5,446 bases of DNA from contig CAMTDY010000182.1 of NCBI GenBank assembly GCA_947070915.1, positions 1 through 5,446 on the forward strand. The letters are read 5' to 3'. The first letter of the stretch is position 1, and every line of letters begins with the position of its first letter. The notes under the pieces were generated by a model. It was not told where the DNA came from, ran no database searches, and saw only the letters and a program-made list of their open reading frames with translations. Source of the stretch: an uncultured Roseburia sp. (GTDB lineage Bacteria; Bacillota; Clostridia; Lachnospirales; Lachnospiraceae). Shown piece by piece: positions 1 to 5,440 of the stretch. Position numbers and translations under genes: made by a program.

Positions 1-1089
1 GGTAAGAGTAGTGTTTTACAGGCAATTGATTTCTTGTGCAGTTCAGTAAAGGAAGACTTTGGGATTATGCTGGAACGCCGGAATTGGACAGCAGAAAATA
101 TAAAGTCTAAATTAATAAATTCAAACAAAATTCATTTTGATAGTAATGTTTTACTTCATTCGGATGAAGGAGACTTAAGTTATGACTGGAAAATGGTTTT
201 GTCGATTTATACTGGCAAAAATGAAGTGAGTCTGCTCTCTGAAAGTCTTGTGTGCAATGGAGAAGAATTGTTAGTGTATCAAAAGGGGAAAGATGGACGG
301 ATTAAAGATGAATATAAGGATATTAATATCTTACCCGGAGCGCTGGCGATTCATTCCTCTGTATTACGAATGTTGAACCGAGATGAGAAGTTGGATTTTC
401 GGATTAAACTTTTTGTTGATTTTTTAGCAAAGTCTGCTTCTTTTGAGATGCTTTCGCCAAATGAAATGAGACTTAGCAGCCGTGGTGTGAAAAAAAGTAT
501 TGGAATGTCTGGGAAAAATTTACCATCATTTATAAAGCAGATGACATCAGGGCAGAAAAAAAGTTTTATGAATAAGCTGACGTTTCTGTTGGGGGATAGA
601 ATTTCTGGAGTAGATGCTAAGACGCAGGGTAAACCCGGCTGGACCCAGATCGATAGCGTGGAAAAATATAAAAATAAGGAGATCCATGTATCTTCAAAAG
701 AGATGAGCGATGGTATGTTACGCTTGTTAGCCTTTGTTGCTATCAGTGAAATAAAAGAGTCCAATGCAACAATGCTTTTAGATGAGGTAGAGAATGGCGT
801 AAATACGAATTATGCGGAGCAGTTGATCGAACTTCTTGGGAAAATGTACGAAGAGAGAGGACATCAGTTGATTTTGACAACTCATAGCACAGTATTTATG
901 GATTATATTCCACCAGAGAATATTATTTATCTGTATCGGGATGATGACGGATACACAAAGTCGGTGCAGCTTTTTGAAAGTGAACAGATGAAAGAACAAC
1001 TGGACTATATGTATCCAGGAGAGATATTGCTTAATATGTCACAAATGGAGTTGTTAGATAAATTACTTGCATATCGTGAGGAAGGTTGA
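1..1089 (+). CDS. ABC/AAA-type ATPase (OLD/AAA_21-like), 5' end missing; probable defence-system ATPase
   Basis: The frame is open from base 1 and gives 362 residues before the TGA at 1087-1089; the true start lies upstream of the window. The first four residues, GKSS, are the end of a Walker A P-loop, so probably only a few dozen N-terminal residues are missing. About 230 residues later comes an ABC-signature-like segment (S236-D237-G238 followed by MLRLLAF), then Walker B with LLLDEVENG (D261, E262 as catalytic Glu) and a switch-histidine motif TTHS (H295). This order and spacing are typical of the AAA_21/OLD-type ABC ATPases, which dimerise around ATP and are not transporters: no membrane segment is seen. 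The C-terminal part (about 310-362) is helical-looking and has no TOPRIM motif, so any nuclease activity must come from the next gene, which starts 1 base after the stop. Inferred role: sensor/motor subunit of a two-gene anti-phage system. A RecF/SMC-like repair role is less likely because of the partner gene. Confidence 0.85.
   Translation, partial: GKSSVLQAIDFLCSSVKEDFGIMLERRNWTAENIKSKLINSNKIHFDSNVLLHSDEGDLSYDWKMVLSIYTGKNEVSLLSESLVCNGEELLVYQKGKDGRIKDEYKDINILPGALAIHSSVLRMLNRDEKLDFRIKLFVDFLAKSASFEMLSPNEMRLSSRGVKKSIGMSGKNLPSFIKQMTSGQKKSFMNKLTFLLGDRISGVDAKTQGKPGWTQIDSVEKYKNKEIHVSSKEMSDGMLRLLAFVAISEIKESNATMLLDEVENGVNTNYAEQLIELLGKMYEERGHQLILTTHSTVFMDYIPPENIIYLYRDDDGYTKSVQLFESEQMKEQLDYMYPGEILLNMSQMELLDKLLAYREEG
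1078..1085 (+). promoter_or_regulatory. Ribosome binding site for the TOPRIM gene, inside the ATPase 3' end
   Basis: A purine-rich GAGGAAGG lies in the last codons of the ATPase gene, 5 bases before ATG 1091 and 8 bases before ATG 1094. It supports one of these starts over the in-frame TTG at 1067, which lies upstream of it. The stop TGA (1087-1089) and ATG 1091 are one base apart, which suggests translational coupling. Confidence 0.6.
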
Positions 1090-1090
1090 T

Positions 1091-1819
1091 ATGATGAAAA
1101 TTGCTATAACCGGTGAGGGAAACACGGATTATGGGAAAAAAGAGTATGGTACAGGAGAGTGGTTGCCAGGACCAGCAATCATTTATGCTGAAAAAATAGC
1201 AAAAGAGCAAGGAATGAATGTAGAACTGTTGCCAATTGAAAAACAAGACGTCATGAAAGTAAGAGTGCAAGGACGTTCTACAAAGGGACTGTCTGGAAGA
1301 GGCATTCCGGCTAAGAAATTCATGATATTGAAGAATAAGAATAATTGTGATGCCGGAATATTTTACTGTGATGCTGATAAGGGAACAGGAACCAAAAGCA
1401 GCAATTGCTCAGCGGTCGCTAAACATTATGAAGAAGTGTATGAAGAAGTAAAAAATGGATTGAGTTCAGATCAAGCCATTCCAATGATACCCTTAAGTAT
1501 GATAGAGTGTTGGATGTTAGGAGATAAAGCAGCTTTGGAACAAATATTTCATCTTTCTATATCTGAAAGTAAACTGCCGGATAAGCCAGAGTATGTCTGG
1601 GGGGCAAAAACGGATCCTGATAGTAATTATCCGAAAAATTATTTTGTACGACTAATTCGAAGCTTGGATCGTCGGTATGGTACATATCAATCTTGTCAAG
1701 AAGATTTTAATAAAATTGCAGATCACTCAACAATTTCAACATTACGAAAAACCTGTCCGCTTAGTTATGAACGTTTTTACACAGATTTTATTAACTTGCT
1801 TAAAAATGTAGAGGCATGA
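1091..1819 (+). CDS. TOPRIM-like DUF4276/RloB-type protein, probable effector partner of the ATPase
   Basis: This gene gives 242 residues from ATG 1091 (241 from the adjacent ATG 1094, equally possible). The N-terminal strand KIAITGEGNTD ends in E9-G-N-T-D13, matching the conserved Glu motif (EGxTE/D) of TOPRIM-fold proteins. A second hydrophobic strand, GIFYCDADKG, carries the D94-x-D96 pair that binds metal in TOPRIM nucleases. Then comes P-x-x-M-I-E139-x-W141-x-L-x-D145, a hallmark I associate with the DUF4276 family, and a C-terminal CPLSYERFYTDF segment that also fits that family. Residues 56-76 are basic and glycine-rich and could contact nucleic acid. Length is normal and all expected acidic residues are present, so the gene appears intact. 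With the ATPase one base upstream it forms an operon that resembles a split OLD nuclease (as in PARIS AriA/AriB or AbiL). The family assignment is from motifs only. The function (DNA or tRNA cleavage leading to abortive infection) is inferred. Confidence 0.75.
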   Translation: MMKIAITGEGNTDYGKKEYGTGEWLPGPAIIYAEKIAKEQGMNVELLPIEKQDVMKVRVQGRSTKGLSGRGIPAKKFMILKNKNNCDAGIFYCDADKGTGTKSSNCSAVAKHYEEVYEEVKNGLSSDQAIPMIPLSMIECWMLGDKAALEQIFHLSISESKLPDKPEYVWGAKTDPDSNYPKNYFVRLIRSLDRRYGTYQSCQEDFNKIADHSTISTLRKTCPLSYERFYTDFINLLKNVEA

Positions 1820-1852
1820 AAATATTCTGAGGAAGATGGTGCGTTAATTTAC

Positions 1853-1886
1853 AACCCCGGTGTGCCAATTACGGCATACCGGGGTT
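1853..1886. terminator. Strong hairpin between convergent genes, probable bidirectional terminator
   Basis: Arms 1853-1866 (AACCCCGGTGTGCC) and 1873-1886 (GGCATACCGGGGTT) pair over 14 bp with a single G-U, around a 6-base loop AATTAC. On the + strand the T run is short (TTTT, 1885-1888); on the - strand the following bases are TTGTAAATTAACGC. Neither tail is ideal, but the stem is GC-rich and sits exactly between the stop codons of the TOPRIM gene (1819) and the deacetylase (1900), so it most likely ends both transcripts. Confidence 0.75.
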
Positions 1887-1899
1887 TTGGCTTAACATA

Positions 1900-2697
1900 T
1901 TAAGCTTTCACCTGCCGCCCCTCATGATTGATCGTATATCCATCTTTCATGATGAGTTCTGAGATCGGTACAAAGGAAAACCCTTTTTCTTTCAGTGTTT
2001 TGATCATGGTATCCAATGCCTCTGCTGTGTGTTTGGCGCCGTTGTGGCAGAGAATGATGGTGCCATTGCCCAGATGTTTATGTTCTGTTACTTTTTTGAT
2101 AATGGTACTTGCGTCATAGTCTTTCCAATCCAGGGAATCCACATCCCATTGGATGGGATAATATCCGATTTCCCGGCAGACATTGATCAGGTTGTCATTG
2201 TAATCTCCATAGGGCGGCCGGAACAGACACATGTCCTTGCCTGTCAGCTGTTTTACTTTTTCATGGGGTTTCATGATTTCTTCCTTACATTGTTCGGCGG
2301 AGAGCTGGGACATCTGCTTGTGATTTTCGCTGTGGTTACCGAGATCATGTCCCCCGGCAGCGATGGCTTTGACGTCATCGGGATATTTTTCGATCCATCC
2401 TCCTGTCATGAAAAATGTGGCGCGGACATCGTTTTGTTTTAAGATCTCCAATAGTTTAGGTGTGTCCTCATTTCCCCAGGCAGCATCAAACGAAATCGAT
2501 ATTTTTGCCTCGTCTCCTTTGTCGACACAATAGATGGGAAGCTCTTTCTGGCTTGTATTGATATGAGAGCTGATGGTGGCGGCGGTTTGTGGGTAAAAAT
2601 AAATACTTGTTACAAGAAGAAGAAGTGAGGTGAGTACGATGGCTCCTACCTTTGTAAAAATGATGAGATTCTCTTTTTCTTTTTCGATATCATTCAT
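1900..2697 (-). CDS. Membrane-anchored polysaccharide deacetylase (NodB domain, PdaB-like)
   Basis: 265 residues. A short charged N-terminus is followed by one hydrophobic segment (about 11-35) with no signal-peptidase or lipobox motif, so it should be anchored in the membrane with the enzyme domain outside. The NodB motifs are in order: MT1 SFDAAWGNED (D71), MT2 NHSENH (H122, H126), MT3 RPPYG (R160-G164), MT4 DSLDW (D187-W191) and MT5 LCHNG (H218). The family removes N-acetyl groups from amino sugars, here probably peptidoglycan; the PdaB branch of Bacillus is sporulation-linked, which makes a spore-cortex role plausible but unproven. MT1 is atypical: the usual second Asp of TFDDG, a metal ligand, is Ala72, as in a recognisable PdaB-like branch with an xxWG signature. 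The length (265) is close to that of PdaB. The start at 2697 has only a weak GGGA ribosome binding site about 10 bases upstream, and I see no convincing promoter. The gene is transcribed divergently from ssrA. Confidence 0.88.
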   Translation of the reverse strand: MNDIEKEKENLIIFTKVGAIVLTSLLLLVTSIYFYPQTAATISSHINTSQKELPIYCVDKGDEAKISISFDAAWGNEDTPKLLEILKQNDVRATFFMTGGWIEKYPDDVKAIAAGGHDLGNHSENHKQMSQLSAEQCKEEIMKPHEKVKQLTGKDMCLFRPPYGDYNDNLINVCREIGYYPIQWDVDSLDWKDYDASTIIKKVTEHKHLGNGTIILCHNGAKHTAEALDTMIKTLKEKGFSFVPISELIMKDGYTINHEGRQVKA

Positions 2698-2845
2698 AGA
2701 ATTATTCCCGGCGGATTTTTTATCATTTTATTTTTGAATTGCTGTTTTTATACCCGGCTGGGTGAAAAATAGATAAAATTGTAAAAAATTTCATTTGACA
2801 AAAGCAACTGTTTTTGTTATTGTATAATCACAGTACGAAAACTTC
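2698..2845. other. AT-rich divergent intergenic region between the deacetylase and ssrA
   Basis: 148 bases with no coding potential. Its right part holds the ssrA promoter. On the - strand the only -10-like sequence is TATAAA (2752-2747), about 50 bases before the deacetylase start, without a good sigma-A -35; a sporulation sigma factor could be used but no clear match is seen. A short ACCC/GGGT inverted repeat lies at 2752-2763. Confidence 0.5.
2795..2828 (+). promoter_or_regulatory. Promoter of ssrA (sigma-A type)
   Basis: A perfect TTGACA (2795-2800) and a perfect TATAAT (2823-2828) precede the tmRNA; transcription from the latter would start near 2835, leaving a leader of about 11 bases before the mature 5' end at 2846. 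The two hexamers are 22 bases apart, longer than the usual 16-18. TATTGT at 2818-2823 would be 17 bases from TTGACA and is an alternative -10. The exact pairing is therefore uncertain, but a promoter here is very likely. Confidence 0.65.
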
Positions 2846-3187
2846 GGGCTTGTACTGGTTTCGACAGGCCGGCTGAAGATGGAGAAGCTATCCGTGGGCT
2901 GTGACCACGTTAAAACGCAGAAAAAATTAAACGCTGACGATAATAGATTAGCATACGCAGCCTAAGTGCTGCTGTCTGACCTGGAGCACCTACACTCTGG
3001 GAGCCAGGCATCAATGATGTAGGAAACGACGTATATTAAGCTTTGCGTATACGGGCGTATTATGAAGCTACTAAAGCCTGAAGGATGTTCATTTCCGTCA
3101 GGTGGAGGGAATGTAAAAGAATGAACTATGATAGTAGAAGTACATGGGATTCCGGTTTGGACGCGGGTTCGATTCCCGCCAGGTCCA
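2846..3187 (+). ncRNA. ssrA: Transfer-messenger RNA (tmRNA), ribosome rescue
   Basis: One-piece tmRNA of 342 bases. The 5' end GGGCTTG (2846-2852) pairs over 7 bp (two G-U) with CAGGTCC (3180-3186) to form the acceptor stem, followed by discriminator A3187. The CCA is not encoded (TTT follows) and must be added after transcription. The T arm is GCGGG (3163-3167), loop TTCGATT, CCCGC (3175-3179). The 5' domain has the conserved ACTGGTTTCGAC stretch. Internal stems compatible with the pseudoknot region are visible: 2980-2984 with 3004-3008, 3030-3035 with 3048-3053, and 3077-3081 with 3098-3102. The RNA, charged with alanine and bound by SmpB, frees stalled ribosomes and tags the nascent protein for proteolysis. 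It has its own promoter and terminator. No circular permutation and no visible insertion in the 3' end. Confidence 0.97.
2933..2965 (+). other. tmRNA tag reading frame (ADDNRLAYAA)
   Basis: Reading from GCT at 2933 to the TAA at 2963-2965 gives A-D-D-N-R-L-A-Y-A-A. With the alanine carried by the tmRNA itself the full tag would be (A)ADDNRLAYAA. The resume codon is inferred from the frame and the usual alanine start; AAC at 2930 is the alternative. The ending LAYAA, rather than the more frequent ALAA, should still serve as an ssrA degron for ClpXP-type proteases. Confidence 0.85.
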
Positions 3188-3200
3188 TTTTGTTTAAAAG

Positions 3201-3243
3201 AGATGAACAGCTGCTTTGTTGAGCGGACAGCTGTTCATTTTTT
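3201..3243 (+). terminator. Intrinsic terminator of ssrA
   Basis: ATGAACAGCTG (3203-3213) pairs perfectly with CAGCTGTTCAT (3228-3238), an 11-bp stem with a 14-base loop, directly followed by six T (3238-3243, the first being part of the stem). It lies 15 bases after the mature tmRNA 3' end. Read on the opposite strand the same hairpin is followed by CTCTTTTAAAC, a weaker T run, so it may also stop transcription from the lipoprotein gene that ends at 3261. Confidence 0.88.
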
Positions 3244-3260
3244 ATCTGATAGATACGTTG

Positions 3261-4811
3261 CTATTCCAGCATCCGTCCCATCTTTTCTCCCCATTTCTGG
3301 CGTTCTAAAAATCCGTCATATTCTTCGTCATAGTCCAATCCATCGGGATCGAACCAGAGGGAATATATTTCGTAGTAGGACAGCCACCGGGTGCCGGCGG
3401 CTTTTTTCAATAAGTTCTTATTTACGGTAAATTCTTTTTCCTTTACTGACGTATCAGAATCATACGTATTCTGTATCTTTGCCCGTGTCAGATATGTTTT
3501 TCCCAGCGGGTGGATCCCCTCCGGGCAGGATACCTTTACCTGAAAGGTGGTAAAGGAAAAAGGGGAGATCCATTTATCCGGATCCTCTGCCCGGATATGA
3601 TATACATTTCCTTCATGGGAGACGATTTCGGCGCCGGTTATGCTCTCGATGCTGTCCTCGCATTCAAGATAGATCTCCCAGTCAGCGATGGCATCGCCTT
3701 CGTCAAATTCTTCATCATTATCATCTTCTGATTCTTCAGAGTGTATGTAACCACAGGGAACGACATTGGTAAGTTCGGCAGTCGCTGTGTAGCTGTCCTT
3801 TTCTTTCTTATCAAAGACAAAGAAAAGGTCCATGCCGAAAACAGTATCCGCAAGGAGATATTGATCCATTTTCCCATAACTACCGCCGTATATATCTTCT
3901 AACTCGTACCAGGTTTCATCGTCATCTGCTTCGCATTGTTCGTATAGTATACTTTCTTCCAGCGCCGGTTTTTTTGTGTGGCAGATTCCAGTGAAAGCAA
4001 TCTCCTTTGTTTCACCTGCTTCCAGATCCAGATTTCCCGTTGTGGAACAAATTTGCTGCTTCCATGCTTTCTTGTGGTCATCGTCCATGCAGTATTGCAT
4101 TTTACTATATGTATGGCTGTCATCAAGAGCGGTTATCTCAAAGTTGGAATCTATGCTGAGTTCCCACCCGGGTATTTTCTCACCGGAACGGTTTACGAGA
4201 CGGATCCTGCCGGTCATGGCGTCGCCCTTTGTTTCCAGATCCATCAGCTGGCAGTCGTATTTTTTGTCAGACAAAGGATATAGTTTCTTTGAAAAAAAAC
4301 ATAATTTTGGTTTATGGATACTGCCCTGGTAAGCCACTGTTATCTCAAAACTGGCTTTGAATTCAACCCATTCTTCATCCAGCCCGTCATCGGGAGAATG
4401 ATGTGGGATCTCGCCGCGGATGATATAGCGGGTTCCTTCGTGGGAGAGGATGGTGGCGCCGGATATTTCCTTGATCTCATCTGCCAGATCCAGATAAAGC
4501 TCCCAGTGGAACTGAGGGATCTCGCCGGTATCTTCTACCTCTGTGCGGACGCTGACTTCGGCACGGTATTCCTGGGACGTGCTTTCTTTGACCGTAAATA
4601 CGGCAGCGTTTTGATCTTCATAATCGTAGGGGGTTTTTGCTGTCATTTTCCTGGGGACAACAGATTCCGATATGGACTGGCCGGATACGGCGCTGCCCGA
4701 GACCGCACCTTCGGATGCTGTGTTGTTATTTTGAGTAAGATTGCCGCCACAGGCGGTCAGGAACATGCATGCAGATAAAAACAGGGCAGTGAAGGATTTA
4801 AATGGTTTCAT
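3261..4811 (-). CDS. Secreted lipoprotein with repeated beta-sandwich-like units, function unknown
   Basis: 516 residues. The N-terminus has two Lys, a hydrophobic core and the lipobox L18-T-A-C21, so the mature protein should be lipid-anchored on the outer face of the cytoplasmic membrane. Residues 22-60 are Asn/Ser/Thr/Gly-rich, a typical linker. Three related units follow at about 82-175, 187-290 and 340-447. Units 1 and 3 are clear copies: W103-G126 and W378-G401 share 14 of 24 residues, with the common core WExYL, IxG-A and SHEG. The middle unit has the sequence pattern GRIRLVNRSG, then PGWELSI, then LEAGETKEIAF, which resembles CBM2-like or other Ig-like beta-sandwich domains. This resemblance is by eye only. 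Residues 448-516 form a separate C-terminal region rich in aromatic and acidic residues. The mature chain is strongly acidic and has nine further Cys. No catalytic motif is recognised. A binding or structural role at the cell surface is the most that can be inferred. The gene lies 35 bases after the HAD phosphatase gene, likely in one operon. Confidence 0.85.
   Translation of the reverse strand: MKPFKSFTALFLSACMFLTACGGNLTQNNNTASEGAVSGSAVSGQSISESVVPRKMTAKTPYDYEDQNAAVFTVKESTSQEYRAEVSVRTEVEDTGEIPQFHWELYLDLADEIKEISGATILSHEGTRYIIRGEIPHHSPDDGLDEEWVEFKASFEITVAYQGSIHKPKLCFFSKKLYPLSDKKYDCQLMDLETKGDAMTGRIRLVNRSGEKIPGWELSIDSNFEITALDDSHTYSKMQYCMDDDHKKAWKQQICSTTGNLDLEAGETKEIAFTGICHTKKPALEESILYEQCEADDDETWYELEDIYGGSYGKMDQYLLADTVFGMDLFFVFDKKEKDSYTATAELTNVVPCGYIHSEESEDDNDEEFDEGDAIADWEIYLECEDSIESITGAEIVSHEGNVYHIRAEDPDKWISPFSFTTFQVKVSCPEGIHPLGKTYLTRAKIQNTYDSDTSVKEKEFTVNKNLLKKAAGTRWLSYYEIYSLWFDPDGLDYDEEYDGFLERQKWGEKMGRMLE
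3608..3680 (-). repeat. Intragenic repeat copy in the lipoprotein (unit 3)
   Basis: This 73-base stretch aligns without gaps to 4433-4505 at about 50 of 73 bases (counted by hand) and encodes the WEIYL to SHEG segment (residues 378-401). It indicates that the two domains arose by duplication within the gene. Confidence 0.75.
4433..4505 (-). repeat. Intragenic repeat copy in the lipoprotein (unit 1)
   Basis: Partner of 3608-3680. It encodes WELYL to SHEG (residues 103-126). Identity is highest over GGCGCCGG and the ends of the block and lower between them, as expected of an old domain duplication under protein-level selection rather than a recent recombination event. Confidence 0.75.
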
Positions 4812-4820
4812 TGGTATCAG

Positions 4821-4827
4821 CCTCCTT
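4821..4827 (-). promoter_or_regulatory. Strong ribosome binding site of the lipoprotein gene
   Basis: On the - strand AAGGAGG lies 9 bases before the ATG at 4811, nearly the full anti-16S complement. It fixes the start so that the signal peptide and lipobox are in the right place. It sits within the 35-base gap after the HAD gene, so the lipoprotein can be translated well from a shared transcript. Confidence 0.85.
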
Positions 4828-4846
4828 AATCATATATTCATTGTAT

Positions 4847-5440
4847 TCATAGTTTCTCCAGCTCTGCCATGAGGACATCCCTGGAAGTGACCGTCACCGC
4901 CTGGATGCCTAATTTTCTTGCGGCTTCCGTGTTGGCGGGACGGTCGTCAAAAAAGATACATTCTGAGGGAGTCAGCCCATAGGTTTCCAACAGGTGAAGA
5001 TAAATATCAGGGGAGGGTTTGGCCTTATGGATCTGCCAGGATACGACCATTCCGTCAATATCTTTCATAAAATCGGCATCGTCGGTATGCTTGTGGAACA
5101 GATCTTCGGAATAGTTGGACAGCAGATAGATGTGATATCCCTTTTCTTTCAGCTGGTGGACTTTTTTCCACACGTCTTTTCTCGGTACGTGCATGAACTC
5201 TCCGTGGTTCAGGAACCAGGAAATCTCCTCTTTGTATTGTGGATATTTTTGTTCATAATCCTGGATGATCTCTGTCCGGGACCGGATTCCCAGATCCAGT
5301 TCATCCCAGAGCGGGTCAGTAAACATCGTTTCCCCGATGACAGATGCTTCTTTCTCAGGTAATCCATGGTCTGTCAGCATTTCCAGCCAACGGTATTCCA
5401 GGAGAACGTCTCCCACATCAAAAATAATTGTCTGGATCAT
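4847..5440 (-). CDS. HAD-superfamily hydrolase, subfamily IA, YihX-like phosphatase
   Basis: 197 residues, a normal length for the family and apparently complete. HAD motifs in order: motif I IIFDVGDVL (nucleophile D8), motif II LLSN (S108), motif III K141 in KAKPSPDIY, motif IV FFDD (D165, D166) followed by RPANTEAARKLGI. Residues 15-90 form the helical cap. The family forms an aspartyl-phosphate and dephosphorylates small phosphorylated metabolites in the cytoplasm. The closest match I recognise is YihX of E. coli, an alpha-glucose-1-phosphate phosphatase, because both have Gly instead of Asp two residues after the nucleophile. The real substrate cannot be told from sequence. The start at 5440 puts motif I at residue 8, as expected, but only six bases upstream are in the window, so neither the ribosome binding site nor the promoter can be judged. 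It is followed after 35 bases by the lipoprotein gene on the same strand. Confidence 0.9.
   Translation of the reverse strand: MIQTIIFDVGDVLLEYRWLEMLTDHGLPEKEASVIGETMFTDPLWDELDLGIRSRTEIIQDYEQKYPQYKEEISWFLNHGEFMHVPRKDVWKKVHQLKEKGYHIYLLSNYSEDLFHKHTDDADFMKDIDGMVVSWQIHKAKPSPDIYLHLLETYGLTPSECIFFDDRPANTEAARKLGIQAVTVTSRDVLMAELEKL

Noticed and set aside
34..36. TTG as the start of the ATPase gene
   Set aside because: The frame is open upstream to base 1 and there encodes GKSSVLQAIDF, the end of Walker A and the following helix, which an ATPase must have. The gene is simply cut by the window edge.
351..764. - strand frame opposite the ATPase
   Set aside because: It is antisense to conserved ATPase motifs, shows no domain and no ribosome binding site.
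1067..1069. TTG as the start of the TOPRIM gene
   Set aside because: It lies upstream of the visible ribosome binding site and would add eight residues before the conserved first beta strand. ATG 1091 or 1094 fits better.
2029..2442. Long + strand frame opposite the deacetylase
   Set aside because: It is antisense to a gene with all NodB motifs, has no recognisable domain and no ribosome binding site.
2752..2763. Short ACCC/GGGT inverted repeat in the deacetylase-ssrA gap as an operator or terminator
   Set aside because: The stem is only 4 bp and has no T run or known operator match; it is expected by chance in a sequence of this length.
3128..3430. A + strand open frame of 100 codons starting inside the tmRNA
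   Set aside because: Its first 20 codons are the tmRNA 3' domain and T arm, it then runs through the terminator and antisense to the lipoprotein gene. It has no ribosome binding site; it is a chance frame.
4314..4778. Long + strand frame opposite the lipoprotein 5' half
   Set aside because: It is a shadow of the repeat-coding region; the - strand gene has a lipobox, a strong ribosome binding site and domain-level duplication that support it instead.
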